Numbered from the stretch's first letter, positions 1 through 7,838 are shown. The stretch is 10,745 nt of DNA from Psychrobacter sp. (GCA_012270355.1 JAAXIL010000068.1:1367-12111), one strand, 5' to 3'. Translations and numbers: made by a program. Notes: generated by a model from the letters alone, not told the origin.

Positions 1-919
1 CGGTGGACCAAACGCTGACCCCATTGAGATGGACATGACCCATTTAGGTGAGGAAACCATCATGAAGCGGGTGCCTTCTGTATTTGAGATTGGCAAAAAC
101 TTTGCCAACGTGGACATCACCAAAGAGCCAATTCCCGTTATTCCGACCATTCACTACATGATGGGCGGTATTCCGACCAACATTCACGGTCAAGTTACGG
201 TGCCTGATTTAGGTGCAGGAACAGATGAAGAAGGTTTGTATGCCGAAGGTAAAATCGTTAAGGGCTTGTATGCAATTGGCGAATGTGCTTGCGTGAGTGT
301 GCATGGGGCGAACCGCTTGGGCACTAATTCATTGCTTGATTTGGTTGTGTTTGGTCGAGCCGCTGGTAAACATATTGTCGATGGGTATCATCAAAACGAC
401 CACAACTATAAGCCGTTATCACCCCAAGTATTGGATGCCACGATGGGTCGATTGAACAAGTTACAACAATCTACCGAAGGTTATAACGCTCAAGACGTTG
501 CTGATGAAATTCGTGCGTTAATGCAAAAACACGCCAGTGTATTCCGTACGCAAGCTTTGATGGATGAAGGTGTCGATAAGTTGTTGGCATTAGGCGAGAA
601 GGTAGATAACATTTTACTTGCGGACAAATCGCAAGTGTTTAACACCGCTCGCATCGAAGCCTTCGAAGTGGCGAATTTGTATGAAGTGGCGAAAGCCACC
701 ATGTTGTCTGCCGCTAACCGTCACGAATGCCGTGGTGCTCATACGGTGCTTGATTATGATCGCCCTGAGGATGACAACGTCGCCCCGAACGGACGCAATG
801 ACCATGACTGGATGAAGCATACCATTTGGTATTCCGACGGCAATAAAATTATTTATAAGCCTGTGCGTAAAGTCCCCTTAACGGTGGATTATATTGAGCC
901 AAAAGTTCGGGTTTACTAA
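1..919 (+). CDS. sdhA: Succinate dehydrogenase flavoprotein subunit, 3' part (5' end outside window)
   Basis: This is the C-terminal half (305 codons, first full codon at position 2) of the catalytic subunit of succinate dehydrogenase (complex II). The subunit oxidises succinate to fumarate and passes electrons through FAD to SdhB at the inner face of the cytoplasmic membrane. The frame is open from the window edge, so the ATG at 29 is internal and not a start. HYMMGGIPTN (from about 152) carries the conserved substrate-binding histidine. GANRLGTNSLLDLVVFGRAAG-type sequence (about 307-370) carries the substrate-binding arginine and the FAD-contacting segment. The C-terminal helical domain ends in the usual form, PLTVDYIEPKVRVY, followed by TAA. 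Nothing looks truncated at the 3' end. The FAD-linking histidine and Rossmann region lie upstream and cannot be judged. sdhC and sdhD are expected upstream by analogy with related genomes. Identification is very secure. Confidence 0.97.
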   Translation, partial: GGPNADPIEMDMTHLGEETIMKRVPSVFEIGKNFANVDITKEPIPVIPTIHYMMGGIPTNIHGQVTVPDLGAGTDEEGLYAEGKIVKGLYAIGECACVSVHGANRLGTNSLLDLVVFGRAAGKHIVDGYHQNDHNYKPLSPQVLDATMGRLNKLQQSTEGYNAQDVADEIRALMQKHASVFRTQALMDEGVDKLLALGEKVDNILLADKSQVFNTARIEAFEVANLYEVAKATMLSAANRHECRGAHTVLDYDRPEDDNVAPNGRNDHDWMKHTIWYSDGNKIIYKPVRKVPLTVDYIEPKVRVY

Positions 920-972
920 TTCAAATACGTCGAGCGACATTCAAAAAATCAAATGAAGTGTAAAAATTAGCC

Positions 973-989
973 AATCGGTTTTACCGATT
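973..989 (+). repeat. Small inverted repeat in the sdhA-sdhB spacer
   Basis: The arms AATCGGT (973-979) and ACCGATT (983-989) are perfect reverse complements around a three-base TTT loop. The 8-mer TTAGCCAA occurs on both sides (967-974 and 990-997), so the hairpin sits between short direct repeats. No T-run follows that would make it a convincing terminator. It could be an mRNA stability or processing element between sdhA and sdhB, but that role is inferred only. Confidence 0.5.
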
Positions 990-1001
990 TTAGCCAAATA
1001 G

Positions 1002-1015
1002 TGTCATCAGTGACA
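1002..1015 (+). repeat. Short hairpin just upstream of the sdhB ribosome binding site
   Basis: TGTCA (1002-1006) and TGACA (1011-1015) can pair around the loop TCAG. A G-T wobble (1001 with 1016) could extend the stem by one. It ends 10 bases before the GGAG that serves sdhB, so it may affect translation or simply be chance. Short stems of this size are common by chance. Confidence 0.3.
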
Positions 1016-1025
1016 TGAAAACATT

Positions 1026-1029
1026 GGAG
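1026..1029 (+). promoter_or_regulatory. Ribosome binding site that fixes the sdhB start
   Basis: GGAG at 1026-1029 is followed by six bases and then ATG at 1036. The in-frame ATG at 1015 has no Shine-Dalgarno-like sequence before it, and its seven extra residues (MKTLEYA) are foreign to SdhB proteins as I know them, which begin MSRGTRTIEIYRYDP in relatives. The start is therefore placed at 1036. Confidence 0.75.
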
Positions 1030-1035
1030 TACGCC

Positions 1036-1746
1036 ATGAGTCGAGGCACTCGCACCATCGAAATTTACCGCTATGATCCCGATACGGATAAAGCCCCTTA
1101 CATGCAAACGTATACCATCGAGCTATTGGACTCGGATCGTATGCTACTGGATGTACTATTGCGATTAAAAAAGCAAGATGAAACCATCACATTCCGTCGC
1201 TCGTGCCGTGAAGGCATTTGTGGTTCAGATGGTATGAATATTAACGGTAAAAATGGCTTGGCGTGTTTGCTCAACATGAACACCCTACCCGAAAAAATCA
1301 CCATCCGTCCGTTGCCAGGTTTGCCCGTGGTGCGTGATTTGGTGGTGGACATGAACCAGTTTTATGAGCAGTATGAAAAGGTTCATCCTTACCTCATCAA
1401 TGAGCAACCTGCCCCGCCAACCGAGCGTTTACAGTCGCCTGAAGACCGTGAAAAATTAAACGGCTTGTATGAGTGTATTTTGTGTGCGTGTTGTTCGACC
1501 AGTTGCCCCTCTTTTTGGTGGAACCCAGAGAAGTTCCTTGGTCCTTCAGCGTTACTTAACGCCTATCGCTTTGTGGCGGATAGCCGTGATGGCGATACGC
1601 AAGCCCGTCTTGCTCGCCTTGATGACCCGTTTAGTCTATTCCGTTGCCGAGGCATCATGAACTGCGTGTCGGTCTGTCCAAAAGGATTAAACCCGACCAA
1701 AGCGATTGGTCATTTGCGAAATATGCTACTCGATCAGGCAGGCTAA
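1036..1746 (+). CDS. sdhB: Succinate dehydrogenase iron-sulfur subunit
   Basis: SdhB (236 aa) carries electrons from the SdhA flavin to ubiquinone at the SdhCD membrane anchor, in complex II of the TCA cycle and respiratory chain. All cluster ligands are visible. The N-terminal ferredoxin-like domain binds the [2Fe-2S] cluster with C57, C62, D65 and C77, the Asp being normal for the E. coli type. The C-terminal helical domain has ECILCACCSTSCPSFWW, giving C147, C150 and C153, with C214 completing the [4Fe-4S] cluster. C157, C204 and C210 bind the [3Fe-4S] cluster. Cluster assignment follows the E. coli pattern. The length is normal. The gene lies 116 bases after sdhA, a wide gap for an sdh operon, and is followed by an intrinsic terminator. 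It is therefore probably the last gene of sdhCDAB. Confidence 0.97.
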   Translation: MSRGTRTIEIYRYDPDTDKAPYMQTYTIELLDSDRMLLDVLLRLKKQDETITFRRSCREGICGSDGMNINGKNGLACLLNMNTLPEKITIRPLPGLPVVRDLVVDMNQFYEQYEKVHPYLINEQPAPPTERLQSPEDREKLNGLYECILCACCSTSCPSFWWNPEKFLGPSALLNAYRFVADSRDGDTQARLARLDDPFSLFRCRGIMNCVSVCPKGLNPTKAIGHLRNMLLDQAG

Positions 1747-1794
1747 AGCCAACTAACTATCTTGGTTTATCAGGTTTAGTTACTTGAAATAAAC

Positions 1795-1825
1795 AGACCT
1801 CTATTTCTAATGGAGGTCTTTTTTT
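1795..1825 (+). terminator. Rho-independent terminator after sdhB
   Basis: AGACCTC (1795-1801) pairs perfectly with GAGGTCT (1813-1819) around an 11-base A/T-rich loop. A T-run at 1819-1825 follows at once. Placed 48 bases after the sdhB stop, it should end most sdh transcription before sucA. Confidence 0.88.
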
Positions 1826-1870
1826 GTTAGCATAAGAAATGTTTGCATAACCACTATTCATATAATAAAT

Positions 1871-1917
1871 ACATGGTATTAAGCAAACAAACCATGTCAC
1901 CTCTATAACCATGTTAC
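1871..1917 (+). repeat. Three copies of a 7-mer, possible operator sites
   Basis: ACATGGT (1871-1877) is the reverse complement of ACCATGT at 1891-1897, and ACCATGT recurs at 1908-1914. The two direct copies extend to an 11-mer with one mismatch, AACCATGTCAC (1890-1900) against AACCATGTTAC (1907-1917). Start-to-start spacings are 20 and 17 bases, near two turns of the helix for the first pair. This arrangement would suit a dimeric regulator, but no known binding site is recognised. Confidence 0.5.
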
Positions 1918-1932
1918 CCTAGGCTCGAAGCA

Positions 1933-1954
1933 CAATGAGAGGGTTATCTCATTG
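1933..1954 (+). repeat. Perfect inverted repeat upstream of sucA
   Basis: CAATGAGA (1933-1940) and TCTCATTG (1947-1954) are exact reverse complements around GGGTTA. No T-run follows, so it is not a terminator. The right arm ends two bases before the proposed -35 hexamer, which would suit an operator. It could also be a transcript hairpin if transcription starts further upstream. Confidence 0.55.
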
Positions 1955-1955
1955 G

Positions 1956-1984
1956 TTGTTCAAAAAACTGGTTACTCATATATA
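1956..1984 (+). promoter_or_regulatory. Candidate sigma-70-type promoter for sucA-sucB-lpd
   Basis: TTGTTC (1956-1961) and TATATA (1979-1984) are separated by exactly 17 bases. Both hexamers match consensus only in part (three and four of six). Transcription would start near 1991 and leave a leader of about 66 bases before the sucA ATG. A perfect TATAAT also lies at 1861-1866 but has no fitting -35 box. The promoter is a candidate only. Confidence 0.35.
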
Positions 1985-2056
1985 TTGCTAGAAAACAAGT
2001 GACGTTTAATCTCTAAATACATTTCATAAAACTAACTCATAAAATTAACGAGCATC

Positions 2057-4957
2057 ATGAATAACGCCATGCCTAATACGACGACAGAGCTGGCTGGAGA
2101 CAATGCCAGCTATATCGAAGCCCTCTATGAGCAATATCTACAAAACCCAAATAATGTAGATGCCGATTGGCAAGCCTATTTTGCTGATTATGATACGGGA
2201 AGCGATGCCCAGCATCTTGCTATTCAAGACCAATTTTTGTTGTTAGCTCGCAATCAGACGAACAATAAGTCAGGCTCAAATGGGCAAGCTCTAAGCATGG
2301 GTGAATCTTGTGCCGACCCGAAACAGATGGGCGTGCAAAAGCTTATTTCGGCATACCGTCGGCGTGGACATCGCAAAGCCCAGCTAGACCCATTAATGTT
2401 GCATCCCAGAGCCGAGGTTAAAGATTTGACCTTGGCTTTTCATGATTTATCTGAAGCCGATTTAGATACCGTATTTCCGACCAGTGATGTAAATATTGGC
2501 AAGTCGCGGGCAACCTTGCGGGAAATCATTGAGATTATGGAACGTGTGTACTGTCGCCATATCGGTTTAGAGTACATGCATGTGACCACCAGTGATGAAA
2601 AACGTTGGTTCGAAAAGTACATGGAAAGCGAACATGGGCATTTGAACTATGATGCCGACAAGAAAAAATCTATTCTGGAGCGATTGACTGCTGCCGAAGG
2701 GTTAGAAAAATATTTGGCTCGCAAATACACGGGTGTAAAACGCTTTGGTTTGGAAGGGGGCGAAAGCTTTATTCCAGCCGTTAATGAAATCATTCAGCGT
2801 GCAGGGGGCTACGGCACCAAAGAGATGGTGATTGGCATGGCTCACCGTGGTCGCCTCAACCTACTCGTGAATATCTTAGGTAAAAATCCTGCCCATTTGT
2901 TTGATGAGTTTGATGGTAAAGTCTTGCCGACTAAAGGCTCGGGTGATGTGAAATATCACAATGGCTATTCTTCAAATGTCATGACCCCAGGCGGTGAGGC
3001 ACACTTAGCCCTAGCGTTTAACCCCTCGCACTTGGAAATTGTATCGCCCGTTCTAGAAGGCTCGGTGCGGGCTCGACAAGTTCGCCGTAATGATACGTCG
3101 GGCGATTTGGTGTTGCCACTTGTCGTGCATGGCGATGCGGCATTTGCAGGGCAGGGCGTGGTGCAAGAAACCTTCCAAATGTCACAAACCCGTGCTTATA
3201 CCACTGGTGGCACGGTTCACATTATCATCAATAACCAAGTGGGCTTTACCACTAGCCGTCAAGAAGACGCCCGCTCAACTGAGTATTGCACAGACATTGC
3301 CAAAATGGTGCATGCCCCGATTATTCATGTGAACGGCGATGATCCTGAAGCAGTAGTGTTTGCGGCTCAAATGGCACTCGATTATCGACACGAATTTAAC
3401 AAAGATATTGTGATCGATCTGTTCTGTTACCGTCGTAATGGACACAACGAAGCCGATGAACCTTCTGCAACTCAACCGCTGATGTATGCGGTCATCAAAA
3501 AGTTGCCGACTACTCGCACTCTTTATGCTGAAAAATTGATCAAAGAAGGCGTAATCGATGATGCCGATGCCAAAAATATGGAAGACGAGTATCGGGAATC
3601 GCTTGATAAGGGTGAGTATGTAGCCAGTGCCTTAGTGCGTGAGCCTAATCCCGATTTGTACGTTGATTGGACACCCTATCTAGGACATGATTTAAAAGAC
3701 GATTGGGATACCAGTGTCGATATCGATAAACTTAAAGCTTATGGTCGCCGTATGGCAGAATTGCCAGCTGACTTTAAGTTACAACGCCAAGTTAAAAAGG
3801 TGGTTGAACAACGCCTTGCCATGCAGACTGGCGAAGAGCCCCTAAACTGGGGAGCCGCTGAAACCCTAGCGTATGCCAGCTTGGTTGAAGAAGACGTGTT
3901 GGTTCGCTTAACGGGTGAAGACGTTGGACGAGGGACGTTCTCGCATCGTCATGCGGAATTGTACAACGTCGATAATGGTGAAATGTATGTGCCACTGGCT
4001 CACTTGAGCGATAACCAAGCCCGCTTTGCAATTTATAACTCGCTGTTATCGGAAGAGGCGGTACTCGCCTTTGAATATGGCTATGCCACGACTGTGCCGA
4101 ATGCCCTTATTATTTGGGAAGCTCAGTTTGGCGATTTCGTCAATGGGGCTCAAGTCGTCATTGACCAGTTTATCTCAAGTGGTGAGACCAAGTGGCAACG
4201 GGTATGTGGTTTAACCATGCTATTGCCACACGGTTTTGAAGGGCAAGGTCCCGAACATTCATCGGCACGTTTAGAACGCTTTTTGCAATTGTGTGCCGAA
4301 GACAACATGCAAGTTATCACACCGACCACGCCCGCTCAGATTTTCCATGCTTTGCGTCGTCAAGCCATCCGCCCGATTCGTAAGCCGTTAATCGTGATGT
4401 CGCCCAAAAGCTTATTGCGTCATAAACTGGCGACTTCAAACCTAGAAGAATTGGCGAATGGCAAGTTTGAAACTGTCCTGCCAGAAATTGACACTCAAGA
4501 TACCAGCAAAGTGACACGTTTAGTCCTGTGCGGTGGCAAAGTGTACTACGACTTATTGGAACAGCGTCGTGAACAGAATTTAGATAACGTTGCCATCATT
4601 CGTATTGAGCAGCTTTACCCGCTACCTGAAAAGCGTCTAATCGCTGAGATTGAAAAATACGACAATCTCGAACAAATCGTATGGGCACAAGAAGAGCCAC
4701 TGAACCAAGGTGCTTGGTATTACCTTGCCCCGCATCTATTCCGTATTGTCGTGCCACACCCAACCCGTGCCAAAATCGTTGATCCTGTTGCTCGTCCTGC
4801 ATCGGCAGCCCCAGCGACAGGCTTGCCTCAAATCCATGCCAAACAGCAACAACAAATCGTCAATGATGCGTTGGGCATAGTGCCAACCCCTGCCGAGAAG
4901 GCGGAGGAGGAAGCCGAAGAGATGCAAAAAGTTAAGGAAGCGAAAAAGCACGATTAA
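2057..4957 (+). CDS. sucA: 2-oxoglutarate dehydrogenase E1 component
   Basis: SucA (966 aa) is the thiamine-diphosphate-dependent E1 of the cytosolic 2-oxoglutarate dehydrogenase complex. It decarboxylates 2-oxoglutarate and transfers the succinyl group to the lipoyl arm of SucB. The N-terminal segment with SYIEALYEQYLQNPNNVDADW (about 18-38) is the E2-contacting region typical of E1o. Conserved blocks follow in order: GMAHRGRLNLL (H263), HNGYSS (H301), NPSHLEIV (H325), the thiamine-binding HGDAAFAGQG (358-367) with INNQVGFTTS (391-400), then CYRRNGHNEADEPS (457-470). The transketolase-like pyrimidine domain and the C-terminal E1 domain follow. The start has only a weak Shine-Dalgarno (CGAG at 2049-2052); an in-frame ATG at 2069 is possible. 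It is longer than E. coli SucA (933 aa), partly because of a Glu/Lys-rich tail at 940-966. The neighbours sucB and lpd complete the complex. Confidence 0.97.
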   Translation: MNNAMPNTTTELAGDNASYIEALYEQYLQNPNNVDADWQAYFADYDTGSDAQHLAIQDQFLLLARNQTNNKSGSNGQALSMGESCADPKQMGVQKLISAYRRRGHRKAQLDPLMLHPRAEVKDLTLAFHDLSEADLDTVFPTSDVNIGKSRATLREIIEIMERVYCRHIGLEYMHVTTSDEKRWFEKYMESEHGHLNYDADKKKSILERLTAAEGLEKYLARKYTGVKRFGLEGGESFIPAVNEIIQRAGGYGTKEMVIGMAHRGRLNLLVNILGKNPAHLFDEFDGKVLPTKGSGDVKYHNGYSSNVMTPGGEAHLALAFNPSHLEIVSPVLEGSVRARQVRRNDTSGDLVLPLVVHGDAAFAGQGVVQETFQMSQTRAYTTGGTVHIIINNQVGFTTSRQEDARSTEYCTDIAKMVHAPIIHVNGDDPEAVVFAAQMALDYRHEFNKDIVIDLFCYRRNGHNEADEPSATQPLMYAVIKKLPTTRTLYAEKLIKEGVIDDADAKNMEDEYRESLDKGEYVASALVREPNPDLYVDWTPYLGHDLKDDWDTSVDIDKLKAYGRRMAELPADFKLQRQVKKVVEQRLAMQTGEEPLNWGAAETLAYASLVEEDVLVRLTGEDVGRGTFSHRHAELYNVDNGEMYVPLAHLSDNQARFAIYNSLLSEEAVLAFEYGYATTVPNALIIWEAQFGDFVNGAQVVIDQFISSGETKWQRVCGLTMLLPHGFEGQGPEHSSARLERFLQLCAEDNMQVITPTTPAQIFHALRRQAIRPIRKPLIVMSPKSLLRHKLATSNLEELANGKFETVLPEIDTQDTSKVTRLVLCGGKVYYDLLEQRREQNLDNVAIIRIEQLYPLPEKRLIAEIEKYDNLEQIVWAQEEPLNQGAWYYLAPHLFRIVVPHPTRAKIVDPVARPASAAPATGLPQIHAKQQQQIVNDALGIVPTPAEKAEEEAEEMQKVKEAKKHD

Positions 4958-4960
4958 CTG

Positions 4961-4987
4961 TTTAGCCATAGATATAATTTAGCCATA
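4961..4987 (+). repeat. Direct 10-mer repeat in the sucA-sucB spacer
   Basis: TTTAGCCATA occurs at 4961-4970 and again at 4978-4987, 17 bases start to start, inside the 67-base gap between sucA and sucB. A second, shorter repeat (AACCGAA at 4989 and 4998) follows. No hairpin or promoter is evident. The meaning is unknown; small tandem duplications in spacers are common. Confidence 0.5.
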
Positions 4988-5013
4988 CAACCGAAATAAC
5001 CGAATAAAAATTG

Positions 5014-5019
5014 AAGGAG
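5014..5019 (+). promoter_or_regulatory. Strong ribosome binding site for sucB
   Basis: AAGGAG lies five bases before the ATG at 5025. It is one of the best Shine-Dalgarno sequences in the window, against very weak ones for sucA and lpd. This would favour high E2 synthesis, in keeping with E2 forming the multi-subunit core of the complex. Confidence 0.8.
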
Positions 5020-5024
5020 TTCCC

Positions 5025-6278
5025 ATGAGCGAGATTAAAGCACCAGTTTTCCCTGAATCCGTTGCCGATGGTACGATTGTTGAATGGCACGTCAGCGAGG
5101 GCGAACAGGTCAATCGTGACGACATTTTGGCAGAAATCGAAACTGATAAGGTAGTGATGGAAGTCATGGCACCCGATGATGGGGTGGTGACTAAAATCGT
5201 TAAACAAGTTGATGAGACTGTGCTCTCAGATGAACTCATTGCCGAATTTGAAGCGGGGGCGACAGGTTCTGCTTCTGCTGGTGATGATAACAGTGACAGT
5301 AGTAATGAAGCGAAAGCGGATGCCCCTACCTCGACAGCTCAAGCAACTGACGGTGGCGAGCCAAAAGAAGCATCTGCCCCCAAAGATGAGCCAGCCCATA
5401 AAGACCAGAGCCCTGCGGTACGCAAAGCAGCAAAAGAGTCTGGCGTGAATCCTGAAGATGTGCAAGGCACAGGACGAGGCGGACGGGTCACTAAATCCGA
5501 CATGGCGAACCCGACTTTAAAGGCGGACAGTTCAATTAAATCTGACAGTGGTAAGACCGTTGCTGAGTCGGTGGGTGAACGCACCGAAAAGCGGGTGCCG
5601 ATGACTCGTTTGCGTAAAACGGTTGCCAATCGTTTGCTTGCCGCAACTAATGACACGGCAATGCTCACCACGTTTAATGAAATCAACATGAAACCGCTGA
5701 TGGACATGCGGACGCAATATAAAGACCGTTTCGAGAAGCGTCATGGTGTAAAACTTGGCTTTATGTCACTGTTCGTGAAAGCGGCTACCGAAGCTTTAAA
5801 GCGTTTCCCTGCGGTAAATGCCTCAATCGACGGTGACGACATTGTCTACCACGGCTATTACGACGTAGGCGTGGCAGTGTCTTCTGACCGTGGCTTGGTA
5901 GTGCCAGTTTTGCGTGATACGGATCAGATGAGCATGGCAGACGTGGAAGCGGGCATTCGTGAATATGCTGGCAAAGCTCGTGACGGCAAATTGTCATTGC
6001 AAGAAATGACGGGTGGCACGTTCACTATTACCAATGGCGGGGTATTCGGCTCGCTGATGTCAACGCCAATTCTAAATCCGCCACAAACGGCAATTTTGGG
6101 CATGCACGCCATCAATGAACGCCCAATGGCGGTTGATGGTGAAGTGGTCATCTTACCGATGATGTATGTGGCTCTATCTTATGATCACCGTTTGATTGAC
6201 GGTAAAGATGCGGTTCAATTTTTGGTCACCATCAAAGACTTGGTAGAAGACCCTGCGATGTTGTTACTTGACCTATAA
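5025..6278 (+). CDS. sucB: Dihydrolipoyllysine-residue succinyltransferase, E2 of the 2-oxoglutarate dehydrogenase complex
   Basis: SucB (417 aa) is the core of the 2-oxoglutarate dehydrogenase complex. Its lipoyl arm accepts the succinyl group from SucA, its catalytic domain moves the group to CoA, and Lpd reoxidises the arm. One lipoyl domain spans about 3-77, with the lipoylated lysine K42 in [11 protein letters not shown]. An Asp/Ser/Ala/Glu-rich flexible linker covers about 79-127. The peripheral subunit-binding domain at about 128-161 ([12 protein letters not shown] ... [12 protein letters not shown]) docks E1 or E3. A second linker leads to the acyltransferase domain (about 188-417), with catalytic DHRLIDG (H388, D392) and the ITNGGVFGS segment. 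The N-terminus [13 protein letters not shown] is typical of succinyl-type rather than acetyl-type E2 proteins, and the single lipoyl domain agrees. It lies 67 bases after sucA and 62 before lpd. Confidence 0.97.
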   Translation: MSEIKAPVFPESVADGTIVEWHVSEGEQVNRDDILAEIETDKVVMEVMAPDDGVVTKIVKQVDETVLSDELIAEFEAGATGSASAGDDNSDSSNEAKADAPTSTAQATDGGEPKEASAPKDEPAHKDQSPAVRKAAKESGVNPEDVQGTGRGGRVTKSDMANPTLKADSSIKSDSGKTVAESVGERTEKRVPMTRLRKTVANRLLAATNDTAMLTTFNEINMKPLMDMRTQYKDRFEKRHGVKLGFMSLFVKAATEALKRFPAVNASIDGDDIVYHGYYDVGVAVSSDRGLVVPVLRDTDQMSMADVEAGIREYAGKARDGKLSLQEMTGGTFTITNGGVFGSLMSTPILNPPQTAILGMHAINERPMAVDGEVVILPMMYVALSYDHRLIDGKDAVQFLVTIKDLVEDPAMLLLDL

Positions 6279-6340
6279 ATTCAAAGGCATCAAACAAATT
6301 TATAAGCCTAATAAAGAATGAAAAATGGGAACAAAATAAT

Positions 6341-7801
6341 ATGAAAGACAGTTATGATTTAATCGTGATTGGTGGCGGACCCGGTGGCTATGAAGCTGCC
6401 ATTCGTGCAGGTCAGCTTGGCATGAGCGTCGCTTGTATCGAAAAACGCGTATATAAAGGTGAGCCAGCACTTGGCGGTACATGCTTAAACGTTGGTTGTA
6501 TCCCCTCAAAAGCGTTGCTTGATTCTTCGCACCGCTATGAGTCTGCCCAGCACGAGCTTGAAGAGCACGGCATCAGTACAGGTGATGTGGGCATTGATAT
6601 CTCTAAAATGATTGAGCGTAAAGAAGGCATCGTCAAGCAACTGACAGGTGGTGTCGCCATGTTGTTAAAAGGCAATAATGTCGATTGGCTACAAGGCTGG
6701 GGCACGCTAGAAGATGGCAAAGGCGACAGCAAAAAAGTCACTTTCACACCGCTAGATGACTCTCAAGAGACCAAAACCATCACCGCTAAATATGTCATCT
6801 TAGCGGCAGGCTCTGTCCCGATTGACATTCCTGTTGCCAAAGTAGATAACGAACAAGGCATCATTGTCGATTCAACGGGTGCGTTGGATTTCACCGAAGT
6901 ACCAAAGCGTCTTGGTGTGATTGGTGCGGGTGTGATTGGTTTAGAGCTTGGCTCTGTCTGGCGCCGTTTGGGTAGTGAAGTCGTTGTGTTTGAAGCCTTG
7001 CCTGAGTTTTTGGCAGCCGCAGACAAAGACATTGCCAAAGAAGCTGGAAAACTGCTCAAAAAACAGGGCTTGGACATTCGTGTTAACACCAAAGTCACTG
7101 GCTCTGAAATTAAGGGCGATCAAGTTGAAGTGACCTTTGAAAAAGATGGCGAAAGCTCGACTGAAACCTTTGATAAGTTAATTGTTTGTGTCGGTCGCCG
7201 TGCATATTCTGAGAAATTGTTGGGCGAAAATTCTGGCATCCAATTAACTGAGCGTGGGTTGGTCGAAGTGAACGAGCAATGCAAGACCAATCTTGATGGC
7301 GTATATGCCATTGGCGACTTGGTGCGAGGACCCATGCTCGCTCACAAAGCGATGGAAGAAGGCATGATGGCGGTGGAACGCATTCATGGCGAAAAACCAC
7401 AAGTCAACTATGACACCATCATCAATGTCATTTATACGCACCCTGAGATCGCTTGGGTCGGCATGACCGAACAAGAGGCAAAAGACGCAGGTTATGAGGT
7501 GAAAACAGGCTCATTTAACCTTGCTGCCAATGGTCGGGCACTGGCTCAAAGCGAAGGTCAAGGCAGCATTAAAGTAGTTGCCGATGCCAAAACTGATCGC
7601 TTGCTTGGCATGCACGCCATTAGCGTTGGAGCAGGTGACATTGTGCATCAAGGCATGATTGCGATGGAATTTGCCTCAAGCGTGGAAGATTTACAATTGA
7701 TGACCTTTGCACATCCAACGGTTAGCGAGGCGGTACACGAAGCGGCACTATCTGCCGATGGACGTGCGATTCACGCCATCCAACGCAAAAAACGTAAGTA
7801 A
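6341..7801 (+). CDS. lpd: Dihydrolipoamide dehydrogenase, E3 component
   Basis: Lpd (486 aa) is the FAD-dependent E3 that reoxidises the dihydrolipoyl arm of SucB and reduces NAD+. It may also serve other complexes such as pyruvate dehydrogenase or glycine cleavage. The FAD-binding [10 protein letters not shown] is at about 11-20, and the redox-active disulfide is C48/C53 in [13 protein letters not shown]. The NAD-binding [10 protein letters not shown] begins at 195. The second FAD motif, [18 protein letters not shown], lies in the 320s-340s. The interface domain ends with the catalytic His-Glu pair, H458 and E463, in [11 protein letters not shown]. The [11 protein letters not shown] ending and the disulfide context resemble Pseudomonas LpdG (from memory). 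The ATG at 6341 begins a perfect family N-terminus although the nearest GGGA (6327-6330) is 10 bases away, so initiation may be modest. An intrinsic terminator begins five bases after the stop. Confidence 0.97.
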   Translation: MKDSYDLIVIGGGPGGYEAAIRAGQLGMSVACIEKRVYKGEPALGGTCLNVGCIPSKALLDSSHRYESAQHELEEHGISTGDVGIDISKMIERKEGIVKQLTGGVAMLLKGNNVDWLQGWGTLEDGKGDSKKVTFTPLDDSQETKTITAKYVILAAGSVPIDIPVAKVDNEQGIIVDSTGALDFTEVPKRLGVIGAGVIGLELGSVWRRLGSEVVVFEALPEFLAAADKDIAKEAGKLLKKQGLDIRVNTKVTGSEIKGDQVEVTFEKDGESSTETFDKLIVCVGRRAYSEKLLGENSGIQLTERGLVEVNEQCKTNLDGVYAIGDLVRGPMLAHKAMEEGMMAVERIHGEKPQVNYDTIINVIYTHPEIAWVGMTEQEAKDAGYEVKTGSFNLAANGRALAQSEGQGSIKVVADAKTDRLLGMHAISVGAGDIVHQGMIAMEFASSVEDLQLMTFAHPTVSEAVHEAALSADGRAIHAIQRKKRK

Positions 7802-7805
7802 AACT

Positions 7806-7838
7806 AAGCCATGCTCGTTTTTTGGGCATGGTTTTTTT
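7806..7838 (+). terminator. Rho-independent terminator between lpd and sucC
   Basis: AAGCCATGCTC (7806-7816) pairs with GGGCATGGTTT (7824-7834) through a perfect CCATGC/GCATGG core and G-T wobbles, around a T-rich loop. A seven-base T-run covers 7832-7838. It begins five bases after the lpd stop. It should stop some or most transcription from the sucAB-lpd unit before sucC, so sucCD either depends on read-through or has its own promoter in the 52 A/T-rich bases that follow, where I see no clear -35/-10 pair. Confidence 0.82.

Larger units (their letters stand above)
1826..2056 (+). promoter_or_regulatory. Non-coding sucA upstream region
   Basis: Together with the end of the preceding spacer, this makes a 310-base gap without a gene (1747-2056). 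After the sdhB terminator the sequence is A/T-rich and I see no credible reading frame on either strand. It contains a three-copy ACCATGT repeat (1871-1917), a perfect 8-base-pair hairpin (1933-1954) and a promoter-like pair (1956-1984), each listed separately. GCATAA is also repeated 15 bases apart (1830 and 1845). The region presumably holds the promoter and control sites for sucAB-lpd, since a terminator precedes it and a large operon follows. Confidence 0.6.

Noticed and set aside
29..31. ATG 29 as the start of an independent gene.
   Set aside because: The frame is open to the window edge and the upstream codons continue SdhA sequence, so it is an internal methionine.
1015..1035. Earlier in-frame ATG for sdhB, adding MKTLEYA.
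   Set aside because: It has no Shine-Dalgarno and the added residues do not belong to the family. ATG 1036 has GGAG at proper distance.
1861..1866. Perfect TATAAT as the main sucA promoter.
   Set aside because: No -35-like hexamer lies 16-18 bases upstream (the nearest, TTGCAT, is 12 bases away) and there is no extended -10 TG. Kept only as an alternative start.
5339..5707. A 122-residue antisense open frame inside sucB, and similar antisense frames in sdhB, sucA, lpd, sucC and sucD.
   Set aside because: They lie wholly within strongly conserved genes and resemble no known protein. They follow from the codon pattern of the sense strand.
6099..6112. A 14-mer, GGCATGCACGCCAT, shared exactly by sucB (6099) and lpd (7607).
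   Set aside because: Both copies encode Gly-Met-His-Ala-Ile in unrelated domains with the same codon choice. There is no third copy that I noticed, so it is probably coincidence and not an uptake signal.
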